14,522 nucleotides of DNA from an uncultured Eubacteriales bacterium (GCA_902488815.1 CABTXP010000031.1:1-14522), one strand, 5' to 3'; counted from the stretch's first letter, positions 7,268 through 13,945 are shown. The notes: generated by a model not told the origin, from the sequence alone. Made by a program: numbers and translations.

Positions 7268-8240
7268 AATTTAAAGCATCTCCTATTTGTTTTGTTATAA
7301 GTTGGAGTACATCAATAACTACAGAATTTCCAAGTTGTTTATATGCTTGATTATTATTAGGATTTAATTTGAAACTATCAGGAAATCCCATTATTCGAGC
7401 ACATTCTCTAGGGTGTAATCTCCTAGTTTTACCATTAATTAAATATCCTCCCGTTTTAGCAAATACTCCTCCTCCATATGCAGATAAAGTTATAGCTATT
7501 CCTTTAGGTGAGTATATTCTTTCACCTTGTCCACCTTTTCCAACAGTTCCCACCCTGATTGTCGATGGAAAGTTGTAATTGATGTCAATTTTTTCATTAA
7601 GTCTTAAATCTTCACGATCAACAATCAAGCTATTAACTTCATCATCGCTTATTAGAAAATCTTCGACAAATTTATTTAACTTAAATGGTCTTGGAAATGT
7701 GAACACTTCTCTGCTTATATCATTCCTAAAACATATCATATATATTCTCTCACGCTTTTGTGGAACTCCATAATCAACAGGATTAAGAACACTATATTGA
7801 AAACTGTAACCTAATTCATACATAGTATTTCTTACCACATTAAGAGTTTTCCCCCCATCGTGTGTTGCGAAATTTTTTACATTTTCAAGAAACACTACCA
7901 TAGGTCTTTTTTCTTTTACAATTCTTGCTACATCAAAAAACAACGTCCCTCTGCTGTCTTCAAATCCTTGTTGCTTTCCACTAATAGAAAATGCTTGGCA
8001 TGGAAATCCAGCACATAAAATGTCATGATCAGGAATGTTTTTTTCATCTACTTGTGTTATGTCACCATCGGGAACATCGCCAAAATTCATTTTATAAGTC
8101 TCTTGAGCATATTTATCCCACTCATTTGAATAAACGCATTGTGCTCCAAATGATTCTAATGCAATTCTAAAACCTCCAATACCGGCAAACAAGTCTATAA
8201 ACGTATAACCTAGTAAAGATTTATTATCTACTTTAATCAT
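7230..8240 (-). CDS. DNA cytosine-5 methyltransferase, M.HhaI-like (predicted GCGC)
   Basis: Predicted to methylate the first cytosine of GCGC and protect the genome from the HhaI-like endonuclease. The 336 residues follow M.HhaI (327) closely: FIDLFAGIGGFRIALES (14-30), SNEWDKYAQE (38-47), GFPCQAFSISGKQ with Cys81 and Ser87, FLEN with Glu119, QKRERIYMI with Arg165. The recognition loop GKGGQGERIYS (234-244) and TLSAYGGG keep the M.HhaI target contacts (Gln237 and Arg240 there, one residue later here). LHPRECARIMGFPDSF and QAYKQLGNSVV follow. I start at the ATG at 8238-8240, 4 bases after GGAGGT, matching the M.HhaI N-terminus; a longer frame from 8270 would place its first codon before the ribosome site. 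The C-terminus runs about 8 residues past M.HhaI and overlaps the next gene. Confidence 0.95.
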   Translation of the reverse strand: MIKVDNKSLLGYTFIDLFAGIGGFRIALESFGAQCVYSNEWDKYAQETYKMNFGDVPDGDITQVDEKNIPDHDILCAGFPCQAFSISGKQQGFEDSRGTLFFDVARIVKEKRPMVVFLENVKNFATHDGGKTLNVVRNTMYELGYSFQYSVLNPVDYGVPQKRERIYMICFRNDISREVFTFPRPFKLNKFVEDFLISDDEVNSLIVDREDLRLNEKIDINYNFPSTIRVGTVGKGGQGERIYSPKGIAITLSAYGGGVFAKTGGYLINGKTRRLHPRECARIMGFPDSFKLNPNNNQAYKQLGNSVVIDVLQLITKQIGDALNYEYSGIQQLAII

Positions 8241-8257
8241 AACGACCTCCATAAATA

Positions 8258-8268
8258 GCGCACTGCGC
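8258..8268. promoter_or_regulatory. GCGC-containing palindrome in the leader of the M.HhaI-like gene
   Basis: GCGCA-C-TGCGC (plus strand), 5-base arms around one base, holds two GCGC sites at 8258-8261 and 8265-8268. It lies at about +7 to +17 of the predicted transcript and upstream of the ribosome site at 8245-8250. Reading the window I find GCGC elsewhere only near 126, 1314, 3503, 3800, 4224, 10082 and 10977, so these are the only ones in the island. It is a candidate site where methylation by the gene's own product controls its expression. Confidence 0.6.
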
Positions 8269-8281
8269 ATATCATACTTTT

Positions 8282-8310
8282 ATTATAGTTTTATAAACTA
8301 ATGCTGTCAA
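8282..8310 (-). promoter_or_regulatory. Consensus promoter of the M.HhaI-like gene
   Basis: On the minus strand: TTGACA (8310-8305), a 17-base spacer, then TATAAT (8287-8282). This is a perfect match to the primary sigma-factor consensus at ideal spacing, predicting start near 8275 and a leader of about 35 bases. Such strength suits fast protective methylation after entry into a new host. Confidence 0.9.
8286..8300. repeat. Inverted repeat overlapping the -10/spacer of the M.HhaI-like promoter
   Basis: TAGTTT-TAT-AAACTA, perfect 6-base arms, overlapping two bases of the -10 and most of the spacer. A bound dimer would block RNA polymerase. It shares the AGTTT…AAACT arms with the repeat at 8317-8331, and the two centres are 31 bp apart, about three helical turns. 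Confidence 0.6.
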
Positions 8311-8316
8311 TGATGC

Positions 8317-8331
8317 AGTTTAATATAAACT
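8317..8331. repeat. Second inverted repeat in the divergent promoter region
   Basis: AGTTTA-ATA-TAAACT, perfect 6-base arms, just upstream of the -35 of the M.HhaI-like promoter and at the -35 position of the divergent Abi promoter. A regulator bound to both repeats could affect both genes. Confidence 0.6.
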
Positions 8332-8339
8332 ATAAAATA

Positions 8340-8348
8340 TGATATAAT
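8340..8348 (+). promoter_or_regulatory. Extended -10 promoter of the Abi gene
   Basis: TGATATAAT is a perfect extended -10 on the plus strand. No good -35 is present; at that position lies the inverted repeat 8317-8331. Start would be near 8355, giving a leader of about 40-55 bases. Confidence 0.65.
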
Positions 8349-8396
8349 CTAAGTAATATACTGCGAATAGCATGAATTAATTTATTTTTTTAGTGT

Positions 8397-9311
8397 GTGA
8401 GGTGTATAAAAATAGAAAATAAACTACACTTATTAAAAGATAAAGAAATTTTAGCCGTTTTGGATGGGGATACAAAACTTGGTGTTTATACTTTTTCTGA
8501 TTACTCAACGATAGAAATGAAAATGCCATATTTGAGTGGTCCTGCTCTATGCCAAATATCTACTAAATTTGGTTTAGCTGTGGATTACAATTTTAATGGG
8601 CAAGTATTAAGTAGGTGGCAATATTTCTCACATCTTATTGATTATTGTGTCGATAATAATCTTTGTTCAGAGTTATTAGCTTATATTTTCAGGAAAGAAG
8701 CTTTTTCTAAAATCCTAATCGACATTAACCCTCAAGAAATAGACAATTGTTACAACACAATTATTAATAGTGCTATAGATAAAATTAATGGTATCCTGTA
8801 TTTTGGAAATAACGAATTCGTTAAAATTGGCAACAATTATATTATAAGATCAAAAGAAGAAAGCATATTAGTTTATACACCTAAGATAAAAAACATTGAC
8901 CGGGATTATATAAATGAAATCTCTTTAAGGGCTTTAGACGATATTAACAATAAACATTATGATAGTGCTATTACAAAATCCAGAACAATGTTAGAAGAAG
9001 TATTTCTATACGCAATAGAGGCAAAAAACGAAAAGCCCAATTCGTCTGGTAATATTCAAAAGTTATATAGACAAGTTCGAGAACTTTATAACATGCACAC
9101 AAATAAAAATATGGATAGAAGAATAAATACATTACTTTCAGGACTAAGTAGTATCGTTACTGCAATATCTGATATGAGAAATAGTAATAGCGATTCGCAT
9201 GGCGTAGGCTCTGCTAGAATTAGCATAGACAATCATCATGCATTACTTGTTCTTAATTCAGCAATGGCAATGTCTGATTTTATTTTGTCCGTTCAATCTA
9301 AGCAAACATAA
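8397..9311 (+). CDS. Abortive infection protein with C-terminal Abi_C domain
   Basis: Predicted phage-defence effector. The last 120 of 304 residues match the abortive-infection C-terminal (Abi_C) pattern: DSAITKSRTMLEEVFLYAI (189-207), GNIQKLYRQVRELYN (218-232), and SGLSSIVTAISDMRNSNSDS (248-267) followed by HGVG, ending in a hydrophobic helix. RNSNSDSH (261-268) is an R-x6-H arrangement like the catalytic motif of HEPN RNases, suggesting RNA cleavage (inference). The first 170 residues are a sensor or specificity region I do not recognise. The start is uncertain: GTG at 8397 has no Shine-Dalgarno sequence, whereas GAGGTG at 8399-8404 is placed 7 bases before an in-frame ATA at 8412. It diverges from the M.HhaI-like gene and shares its regulatory region. 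Confidence 0.82.
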   Translation: MRCIKIENKLHLLKDKEILAVLDGDTKLGVYTFSDYSTIEMKMPYLSGPALCQISTKFGLAVDYNFNGQVLSRWQYFSHLIDYCVDNNLCSELLAYIFRKEAFSKILIDINPQEIDNCYNTIINSAIDKINGILYFGNNEFVKIGNNYIIRSKEESILVYTPKIKNIDRDYINEISLRALDDINNKHYDSAITKSRTMLEEVFLYAIEAKNEKPNSSGNIQKLYRQVRELYNMHTNKNMDRRINTLLSGLSSIVTAISDMRNSNSDSHGVGSARISIDNHHALLVLNSAMAMSDFILSVQSKQT

Positions 9312-9344
9312 AAAAACTCTTATAATTAAATAAGAGTTTTTTTT
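9311..9344. terminator. Bidirectional terminator between the Abi gene and the ABC exporter operon
   Basis: Perfect 13-bp stem (AAAAAACTCTTAT with ATAAGAGTTTTTT) around a 6-base loop AATTAA, flanked by As on one side and Ts on the other, so it works in both directions. It lies exactly between two convergent stop codons and marks the right edge of the island. Confidence 0.93.
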
Positions 9345-11085
9345 ATTTTTCTTCCAGGCTCTTTAGCCACATGTCGTAGTAGAGGCCCTGTTGTTTTAAA
9401 AGTTCTTCGTGTGTTCCTTCTTCGGATATTCGACCTTTGTCCAAGACGATTATCTTGTCGCAGTCCATGATTGTGGAAAGTCTGTGGGCGATGATAAATG
9501 TGGTTCTGCCTTCCTGTATTGTCTTTATACCGGACTGGATTAATTTTTCCGTCTCTGAGTCGATACTTGCCGTGGCTTCGTCCAATACCAATATTTTCGG
9601 GTCGTGAACCAATGCCCTTGCAAAGGAGATGAGCTGTCTCTCGCCTAAGGAGTAGGTCATGCCCTTTTCCGTGACGGGAGTCTTTATCCCTTCACTTAGT
9701 TTGGAGAGAAAGTCTTCCGCTCCTACTCTTATTAAAGCTTCTTCAACCGTTTTTTCATCTATCCCGGGCGTATTTAAAGACACGTTTGATTCTATTGTCC
9801 CCATAAATAAAAATGGGTCCTGTATTACAATGCTCATGTCTTTTCGTAAATCTCTTAGGGACGTCTCTCCTATGTCCTTGCCTCCGATGGTGATTTCTCC
9901 CGAGTCGGGATCGTAAAATCTGAAGAGAAGATTCATAAGAGAGCTTTTGCCTGCCCCTGTTCTTCCCACAATTCCAACGGAGCTTCCTTCTCTTACTTTA
10001 AAGGACAGGTCGTGAAGCACCGGTTCTCCTTCCACATATGAGAAGTCCACGTTTTTAAATTCCACGTCTCCTTTTACTTCCGCGCCTCTTTCTTCCAAGT
10101 TTTCTAAGTTCAAATCCAAGTCAAACATCATAAAGGCGTGTTCCGCCGATGCCATTGACCTTTGAAATGTGCCGATGGTCATCATGGTGTTGTTGATGTT
10201 GTCAAAAAATTGGTTGGCGTAGTTTATAAATACATATATCATCCCTACCGTTGCATAGTCTCTGCCCTTTAACATTCCCATTCCGAAGTAAAGGAGGACC
10301 AAGGTCAGGGTTATTGTCCTCATGGTAGTTGAAAAATTAAATCCCAAGTACGCCGCAAGCATGGAAAGCCTTTTGTCCTGTTTAAAGGCCTTATCGTTTA
10401 AAGTTTCAAAATCGGACATTTTCTTGTCCTTGCCGTTAAAGGTCCTTATTACATTAATTGTGTTTACGGATTCGTTAAATGTGGAGTTGATTTCCGACAC
10501 AAATTCCCTTCTCTTAAAGCTGCCGTCCTTCATAATTTTGGCATAGGTCATTGAGCCTAAAATTACAATGGGAAGAGGTATTAAAAGCGGCAGTAAAAGC
10601 CTTGGCTGTATCCTTATTATTTGCACGATAATACTTGCAATGGTTATTAATGGCACGATTAAATTGGATATTGCCGTTTGGAAAAAGTCCTTTATAAGTG
10701 CCGGGTCGCTTCCAACTCTTGAGGAAATTCTTCCCGCCGGCTCTTTGTCAAAATAGCTTACCGGAAATCTTAAGACTCTTTTAAACAGGTCGTTTTGAAT
10801 ATAGTATACGGACTTGCTTGCCCCCTTCGCCAAAATTATTTCCGACGCATATGTCAATACTGCGTACAAGAGGAGGCAGTATAAAAACTGTGTAATCTTA
10901 TGCCAAAATAGAGGATAATCAACTATTCCCACTCCTTCTTTTAAGAGGGTGTTTAATATTTCTCCAACTATTAAAGGCGCTTTCAGCCTGAAATAAATTG
11001 CCGCCGGTGCTAAAAGTGTGCCGATTAAAATATAGTATTTGACTTTTCCCAAGTAGTGAAGCATGGTCTTATTGATTTTTTTCAT
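9343..11085 (-). CDS. ABC exporter half-transporter, catalytic-Walker-B subunit (YheH/BmrD-like)
   Basis: One half of a predicted heterodimeric multidrug-type exporter in the cytoplasmic membrane. Residues about 15-310 form a six-helix exporter membrane domain, and the ATPase domain follows: Walker A GRTGAGKSS (374-382), Q-loop Gln422, Walker B ILVLDEAT (498-505) with catalytic Glu503, and switch His534. The signature reads YSLGERQ (478-484) instead of LSGGQ, as expected for the subunit lending a weak signature to the partner's degenerate site. The 580-residue length is slightly shorter than the 600-670 of B. subtilis BmrD. AGGAGG lies 5 bases before the ATG, which overlaps the preceding gene by 17 bases. 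The substrate cannot be inferred. Confidence 0.93.
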   Translation of the reverse strand: MKKINKTMLHYLGKVKYYILIGTLLAPAAIYFRLKAPLIVGEILNTLLKEGVGIVDYPLFWHKITQFLYCLLLYAVLTYASEIILAKGASKSVYYIQNDLFKRVLRFPVSYFDKEPAGRISSRVGSDPALIKDFFQTAISNLIVPLITIASIIVQIIRIQPRLLLPLLIPLPIVILGSMTYAKIMKDGSFKRREFVSEINSTFNESVNTINVIRTFNGKDKKMSDFETLNDKAFKQDKRLSMLAAYLGFNFSTTMRTITLTLVLLYFGMGMLKGRDYATVGMIYVFINYANQFFDNINNTMMTIGTFQRSMASAEHAFMMFDLDLNLENLEERGAEVKGDVEFKNVDFSYVEGEPVLHDLSFKVREGSSVGIVGRTGAGKSSLMNLLFRFYDPDSGEITIGGKDIGETSLRDLRKDMSIVIQDPFLFMGTIESNVSLNTPGIDEKTVEEALIRVGAEDFLSKLSEGIKTPVTEKGMTYSLGERQLISFARALVHDPKILVLDEATASIDSETEKLIQSGIKTIQEGRTTFIIAHRLSTIMDCDKIIVLDKGRISEEGTHEELLKQQGLYYDMWLKSLEEK

Positions 11086-12817
11086 TTGCCCCTCCTCTTA
11101 CTTGGTACATGTACTGCTCTTTATACCATCCGCCGGCATTTAAAAGCTCCTCGTGTGTGCCTCTCTCTACAATCTCCCCTTGTTCCAAGACTATTATAAG
11201 GTCGGCGTTTTCCACGGCGGAAAGCCTGTGGGATACGATTATATTGGTGCGGCCCTTTCTCTTCTCGTTTATGTGGGAGATAATTTTCTTCTCCGTATTT
11301 GAGTCTACGGCGGAAAGGGAGTCGTCCATAATGAGAAGTTCCCTGTCCGCAATTATCGCCCTCGCTATGGCGATTCTCTGCTTTTGTCCGCCGGATAGAG
11401 ATATACCCTTCTCTCCCGCCAGGGTGTCAATGCCTTCGTTAAAAGAACTTATGTCTTTTTGAAGGTCCGTTATCTTAAGGACTTCATTCAGTTCTTCCTC
11501 TGTAGCCTCACTTCTTCCGAATAATATATTTTCTTTAATTGATTTGGAAAAAAGCACACTCTCCTGAGGCACATAGGAAATTTTTTCAAAGATAGAGTCC
11601 ACCTCATACTCTTCAATGGGCGTGCCGTTTATAAAAAGCATGTCCTTATCCAAAGGATATTCCCTGAGTAGCTGTTTTATAAAAGTGCTCTTCCCGGATC
11701 CTGTACGTCCCACAACTCCCAAGGTCATGCCTCGCTTTATGTCTACGTTAATGTCCTTTAAGTTGCAGTCCTTGGATGTGGGATATTTAAAGTTCAAATT
11801 TCTATACTCAATGTCTCTTACTCCCTCTAAAATTTTGTGACCAGCGTTGTCTAAAATTTCGTCGGGGTAATTTAGGGTACGTTTAAGTCTTTCAAGACCT
11901 GCCTTGCCGAAAGACATGGAAGTAAAAAACTCCGCAATTGCCATCATGGGCCAAACAAGCATGCCCAAGTAGATTTGAAGGGAGATTAAGCTTCCCAAGG
12001 TCATGTCCCCTGTCTTGATCATCCTTGCTCCCAAGTAGAGACAGACAAAGAATGAAAAGGCGGGAAGCAAGTTTACAAATAATCCGTAGGAGCTATCCAG
12101 GTATGAAAGCTTCATGTTTTCTCTGTAGGAGTCTTTAGTCAATTTTTCAAAAGCTGTAACGGTTTGGTCTTCGCTGCTGTATGCCCTAATAACTCGTATG
12201 CCTTGGCCCATTTCCAAAACCGCATTGTTGATTTCGGAATTTTTTCTCTGCACTACCTTGTATTGGTCTTCCAATCTATTTGAAATAAAATTGACTATGG
12301 GAATAATTAATACGAGTGGAATTACAGAGACTATCGCCAGTTTAAATGATGAACCTAAAGACATCATTACAATGATAAAAATGGGATAAATAATTCCGTC
12401 AAAGAGAGCCATGAGTCCGAAGCTTATAGCATCCACCACAAATTGTTGGTCGGAAGTGATGTTGGTCATAAGCTCTCCCGATGTGTTGTTCTCAAAAAAT
12501 TTGCCGGTGGAGTTTAAAATTTTTGCATAGAGTTTGGACTTCATGTTCTTGCTGTAAAGATCTCCCGCAACCCAAAGATTTTTCGTCCAGATGAGGCCGA
12601 AAAGATATCCCACGAGAGAAATTACTGTTAAGAGAATAATTTTTCGGGACAAAAATTCCCCTGTAAGGTCGCCGCCGTTAATACTGTCCGCCACAAGGGA
12701 AATAATTTTCGGCGGGATTACTCCTATTAATTCCACAATGCCCAAAAATACAAATGCCAATATGTAATTCTTTTTATATTTTTTAAAATGGTCGCCCATT
12801 TCTCTGTAAAATTTCAT
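11069..12817 (-). CDS. ABC exporter half-transporter, degenerate-site subunit (YheI/BmrC-like)
   Basis: Partner of the preceding half-transporter. From the ATG at 12817 (GGAGG 5 bases upstream; an in-frame ATG at 12844 has no such site) it is 582 residues. A six-helix membrane domain covers about 15-310, then Walker A GRTGSGKST (370-378), Gln418, a canonical signature LSGGQKQR (474-481), Walker B LLIMDDS (494-500) and His530. Asp499 replaces the catalytic glutamate, the change that defines the degenerate ATP site of heterodimeric exporters such as BmrCD, TM287/288 and LmrCD. It is upstream of and overlaps the second subunit by 17 bases, giving coupled stoichiometric synthesis. I see no convincing promoter upstream. 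Confidence 0.93.
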   Translation of the reverse strand: MKFYREMGDHFKKYKKNYILAFVFLGIVELIGVIPPKIISLVADSINGGDLTGEFLSRKIILLTVISLVGYLFGLIWTKNLWVAGDLYSKNMKSKLYAKILNSTGKFFENNTSGELMTNITSDQQFVVDAISFGLMALFDGIIYPIFIIVMMSLGSSFKLAIVSVIPLVLIIPIVNFISNRLEDQYKVVQRKNSEINNAVLEMGQGIRVIRAYSSEDQTVTAFEKLTKDSYRENMKLSYLDSSYGLFVNLLPAFSFFVCLYLGARMIKTGDMTLGSLISLQIYLGMLVWPMMAIAEFFTSMSFGKAGLERLKRTLNYPDEILDNAGHKILEGVRDIEYRNLNFKYPTSKDCNLKDINVDIKRGMTLGVVGRTGSGKSTFIKQLLREYPLDKDMLFINGTPIEEYEVDSIFEKISYVPQESVLFSKSIKENILFGRSEATEEELNEVLKITDLQKDISSFNEGIDTLAGEKGISLSGGQKQRIAIARAIIADRELLIMDDSLSAVDSNTEKKIISHINEKRKGRTNIIVSHRLSAVENADLIIVLEQGEIVERGTHEELLNAGGWYKEQYMYQVRGGANEKNQ

Positions 12818-12931
12818 TAAGTCCTCCGCTTTACAGAATATCATTTTTAAGAATCATAATAAAGATTCAGATGTCGAAGTTGTTTTCTTTTTTAACACAT
12901 CCTTCTTAAACGCACTTAAACTAAGTCAAAT
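12818..12931 (-). other. Upstream region of the ABC exporter operon
   Basis: AT-rich, no gene. A weak inverted repeat GAATC-8-GATTC lies at about 12851-12868, and a TTGACT on the minus strand (12929-12924) lacks a matching -10. The exporter promoter is not clear from sequence alone. Confidence 0.35.
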
Positions 12932-12943
12932 TTGTTTAAACAA
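12932..12943. repeat. 12-bp palindrome just upstream of the YitT-leader promoter
   Basis: TTGTTTAAACAA is a perfect palindrome ending one base before the -35 hexamer. An outer pair GTCAA (12925-12929) and TTGAC (12945-12949) is nearly symmetric about the same centre. Candidate activator or repressor site. Confidence 0.5.
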
Positions 12944-12944
12944 C

Positions 12945-12973
12945 TTGACAGTATTTTTTTAATTTGATAAAAT
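12945..12973 (+). promoter_or_regulatory. Strong promoter for the YitT leader transcript
   Basis: TTGACA (12945-12950), 17-base spacer, TAAAAT (12968-12973): one mismatch from full consensus. Start is expected near 12980, about 245 bases before the YitT start codon. Confidence 0.85.
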
Positions 12974-12979
12974 ATTTTC

Positions 12980-13224
12980 GTATTCGAAGATGGTTACCTA
13001 TTCGAAATTGAAATGGTAGTTTTTATCTGGATATGTATTTCGAACGAGAGCTTACGCCTCATCTGATGTGATAAGGTGAAAGGCTGAAAAGAAGTGCATG
13101 GATTACAGAGTTTTTACAAGAAAAAATCAACAAAATAAATAGCATCACACCATCAAATTGCAAAGAGAGAGACCTTGCAATTTTTTTATTGCTTAGGTCT
13201 TCGACTGAAGCTATAGGAGGCTAT
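12980..13224 (+). ncRNA. Long structured leader or small RNA upstream of the YitT-family gene
   Basis: About 205 bases separate the predicted start from an intrinsic terminator lying before the gene, the layout of a riboswitch/attenuator or a separate small RNA. Possible helices: GATGGT (12989-12994) with ACCATC (13149-13154), closing the domain right against the terminator; TTCGAAAT (13001-13008) with ATTTCGAA (13037-13044); and a hairpin 13057-13076 (CCTCATC/GATAAGG, one mismatch). TTCGAA occurs three times. I tried to match known riboswitch and T-box signatures and found none. Tiny frames occur (for example 14 codons from 13098), without good ribosome sites. Helices were found by eye, not by folding software. 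Confidence 0.45.
13155..13187 (+). terminator. Intrinsic terminator inside the YitT leader
   Basis: AAATTGCAA (13155-13163) pairs with TTGCAATTT (13175-13183) over 9 bp with an 11-base loop, followed by a run of seven Ts (13181-13187). It would stop transcription 37 bases before the YitT start. An alternative hairpin using AGACC (13170-13174) with GGTCT (13196-13200) and GCAAT with ATTGC could form in readthrough RNA, but it lies downstream of the stop point and so is not a classic antiterminator. Confidence 0.75.
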
Positions 13225-13869
13225 ATGTTAGACAGATTATTGCGTTGGTTTAGTCTTGACAAGAAACAGGCAGGCAAAATCATTTTAGGGTCATTTATTA
13301 TGGCATTTTCTTTGGTCAATATCCATTCACAATCTGGTATTACCGAAGGCGGAATCTTGGGACTATCCATGTTTTGTTACAAGGTTTTAAACTGGGACGC
13401 TGCAATTATTCAATTTTTATTAGATGCCGGATGTATTATTTTGGCTATTTCTTATTTTGGTAAACCCTTTTTGAAAAAGACCGCATTTACTATTTTAGTC
13501 TTTTCAAATATTTACAAAATTATTTTGTTAATCGGTCCGATACTTCCGAACTTTTATCACGCACCTTTATTGGCGGCGATCTTGGGAGGAATAGGCATCG
13601 GTGTAGGAGCAGGCCTTGTTATTAGTCAAGGAGGAGCTGCAGGTGGAGACGATGCAATTGCACTTTTGTTTTCTAAGAAGACAAAGGCAAGCCTTGCCAC
13701 GTCATACCTTGTTATGGACGTAGTTGTACTTTTATTGTCACTTGTCTATATTCCTTTCGCGAGAATTTTCTTCTCCCTTATTACGACAACTGTTTCGTCT
13801 GTAATTGTGGGACAGTTTGAAGTTGAGTTACCGAAACAAAAGGTACCTACGGGAAGAATTACTGCGTAA
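13225..13869 (+). CDS. YitT-family (DUF161/COG1284) integral membrane protein lacking the C-terminal DUF2179 domain
   Basis: Membrane protein of a large Firmicutes family whose biochemical role is not established. From the ATG at 13225 (ATAGGAGG ends 4 bases upstream) it is 214 residues; a frame open from 13189 includes this ribosome site and is rejected as start. Residues NIHSQSGITEGGILGLS (about 34-50), the glycine-rich LGGIGIGVGAGLVISQGG segment, and the GGDDAIA motif are typical of YitT membrane domains. About five or six membrane helices are visible. Most relatives run to about 280 residues with a cytoplasmic DUF2179 domain; here the protein ends soon after the last helix (…QFEVELPKQK…), with a terminator following, so the short form looks natural rather than broken. 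A long leader precedes it. Confidence 0.88.
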   Translation: MLDRLLRWFSLDKKQAGKIILGSFIMAFSLVNIHSQSGITEGGILGLSMFCYKVLNWDAAIIQFLLDAGCIILAISYFGKPFLKKTAFTILVFSNIYKIILLIGPILPNFYHAPLLAAILGGIGIGVGAGLVISQGGAAGGDDAIALLFSKKTKASLATSYLVMDVVVLLLSLVYIPFARIFFSLITTTVSSVIVGQFEVELPKQKVPTGRITA

Positions 13870-13875
13870 ATTTTT

Positions 13876-13900
13876 GAGACACATGTGTGTCTCTTTTTTT
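13876..13900 (+). terminator. Intrinsic terminator after the YitT gene
   Basis: GAGACACA-TG-TGTGTCTC, perfectly complementary 8-base arms (a 4-base loop in practice), followed by seven Ts. Confidence 0.9.
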
Positions 13901-13945
13901 ATTTGTGAAACTTATTTAATTATCTTGCAGGGATAAATGTTCGGG

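Noticed and set aside
8241..8270. Longer N-terminus (ten extra codons) for the M.HhaI-like methyltransferase
   Set aside because: The ribosome-binding site GGAGGT lies inside those codons and M.HhaI homology begins at the ATG at 8240.
12818..12844. Longer N-terminus for the upstream ABC half-transporter
   Set aside because: The GGAGG that fits the ATG at 12817 lies within the extension, and no ribosome site precedes 12844.
13040..13110. Lysine riboswitch, suggested by GTGAAAGGCTGAAA
   Set aside because: Only a short string resembles the B. subtilis lysC leader; the other conserved lysine-box elements are absent.
12980..13224. T-box leader
   Set aside because: No T-box sequence (GGTGGNACCGCG type) precedes the terminator, and the downstream gene is not an aminoacylation or amino-acid gene.
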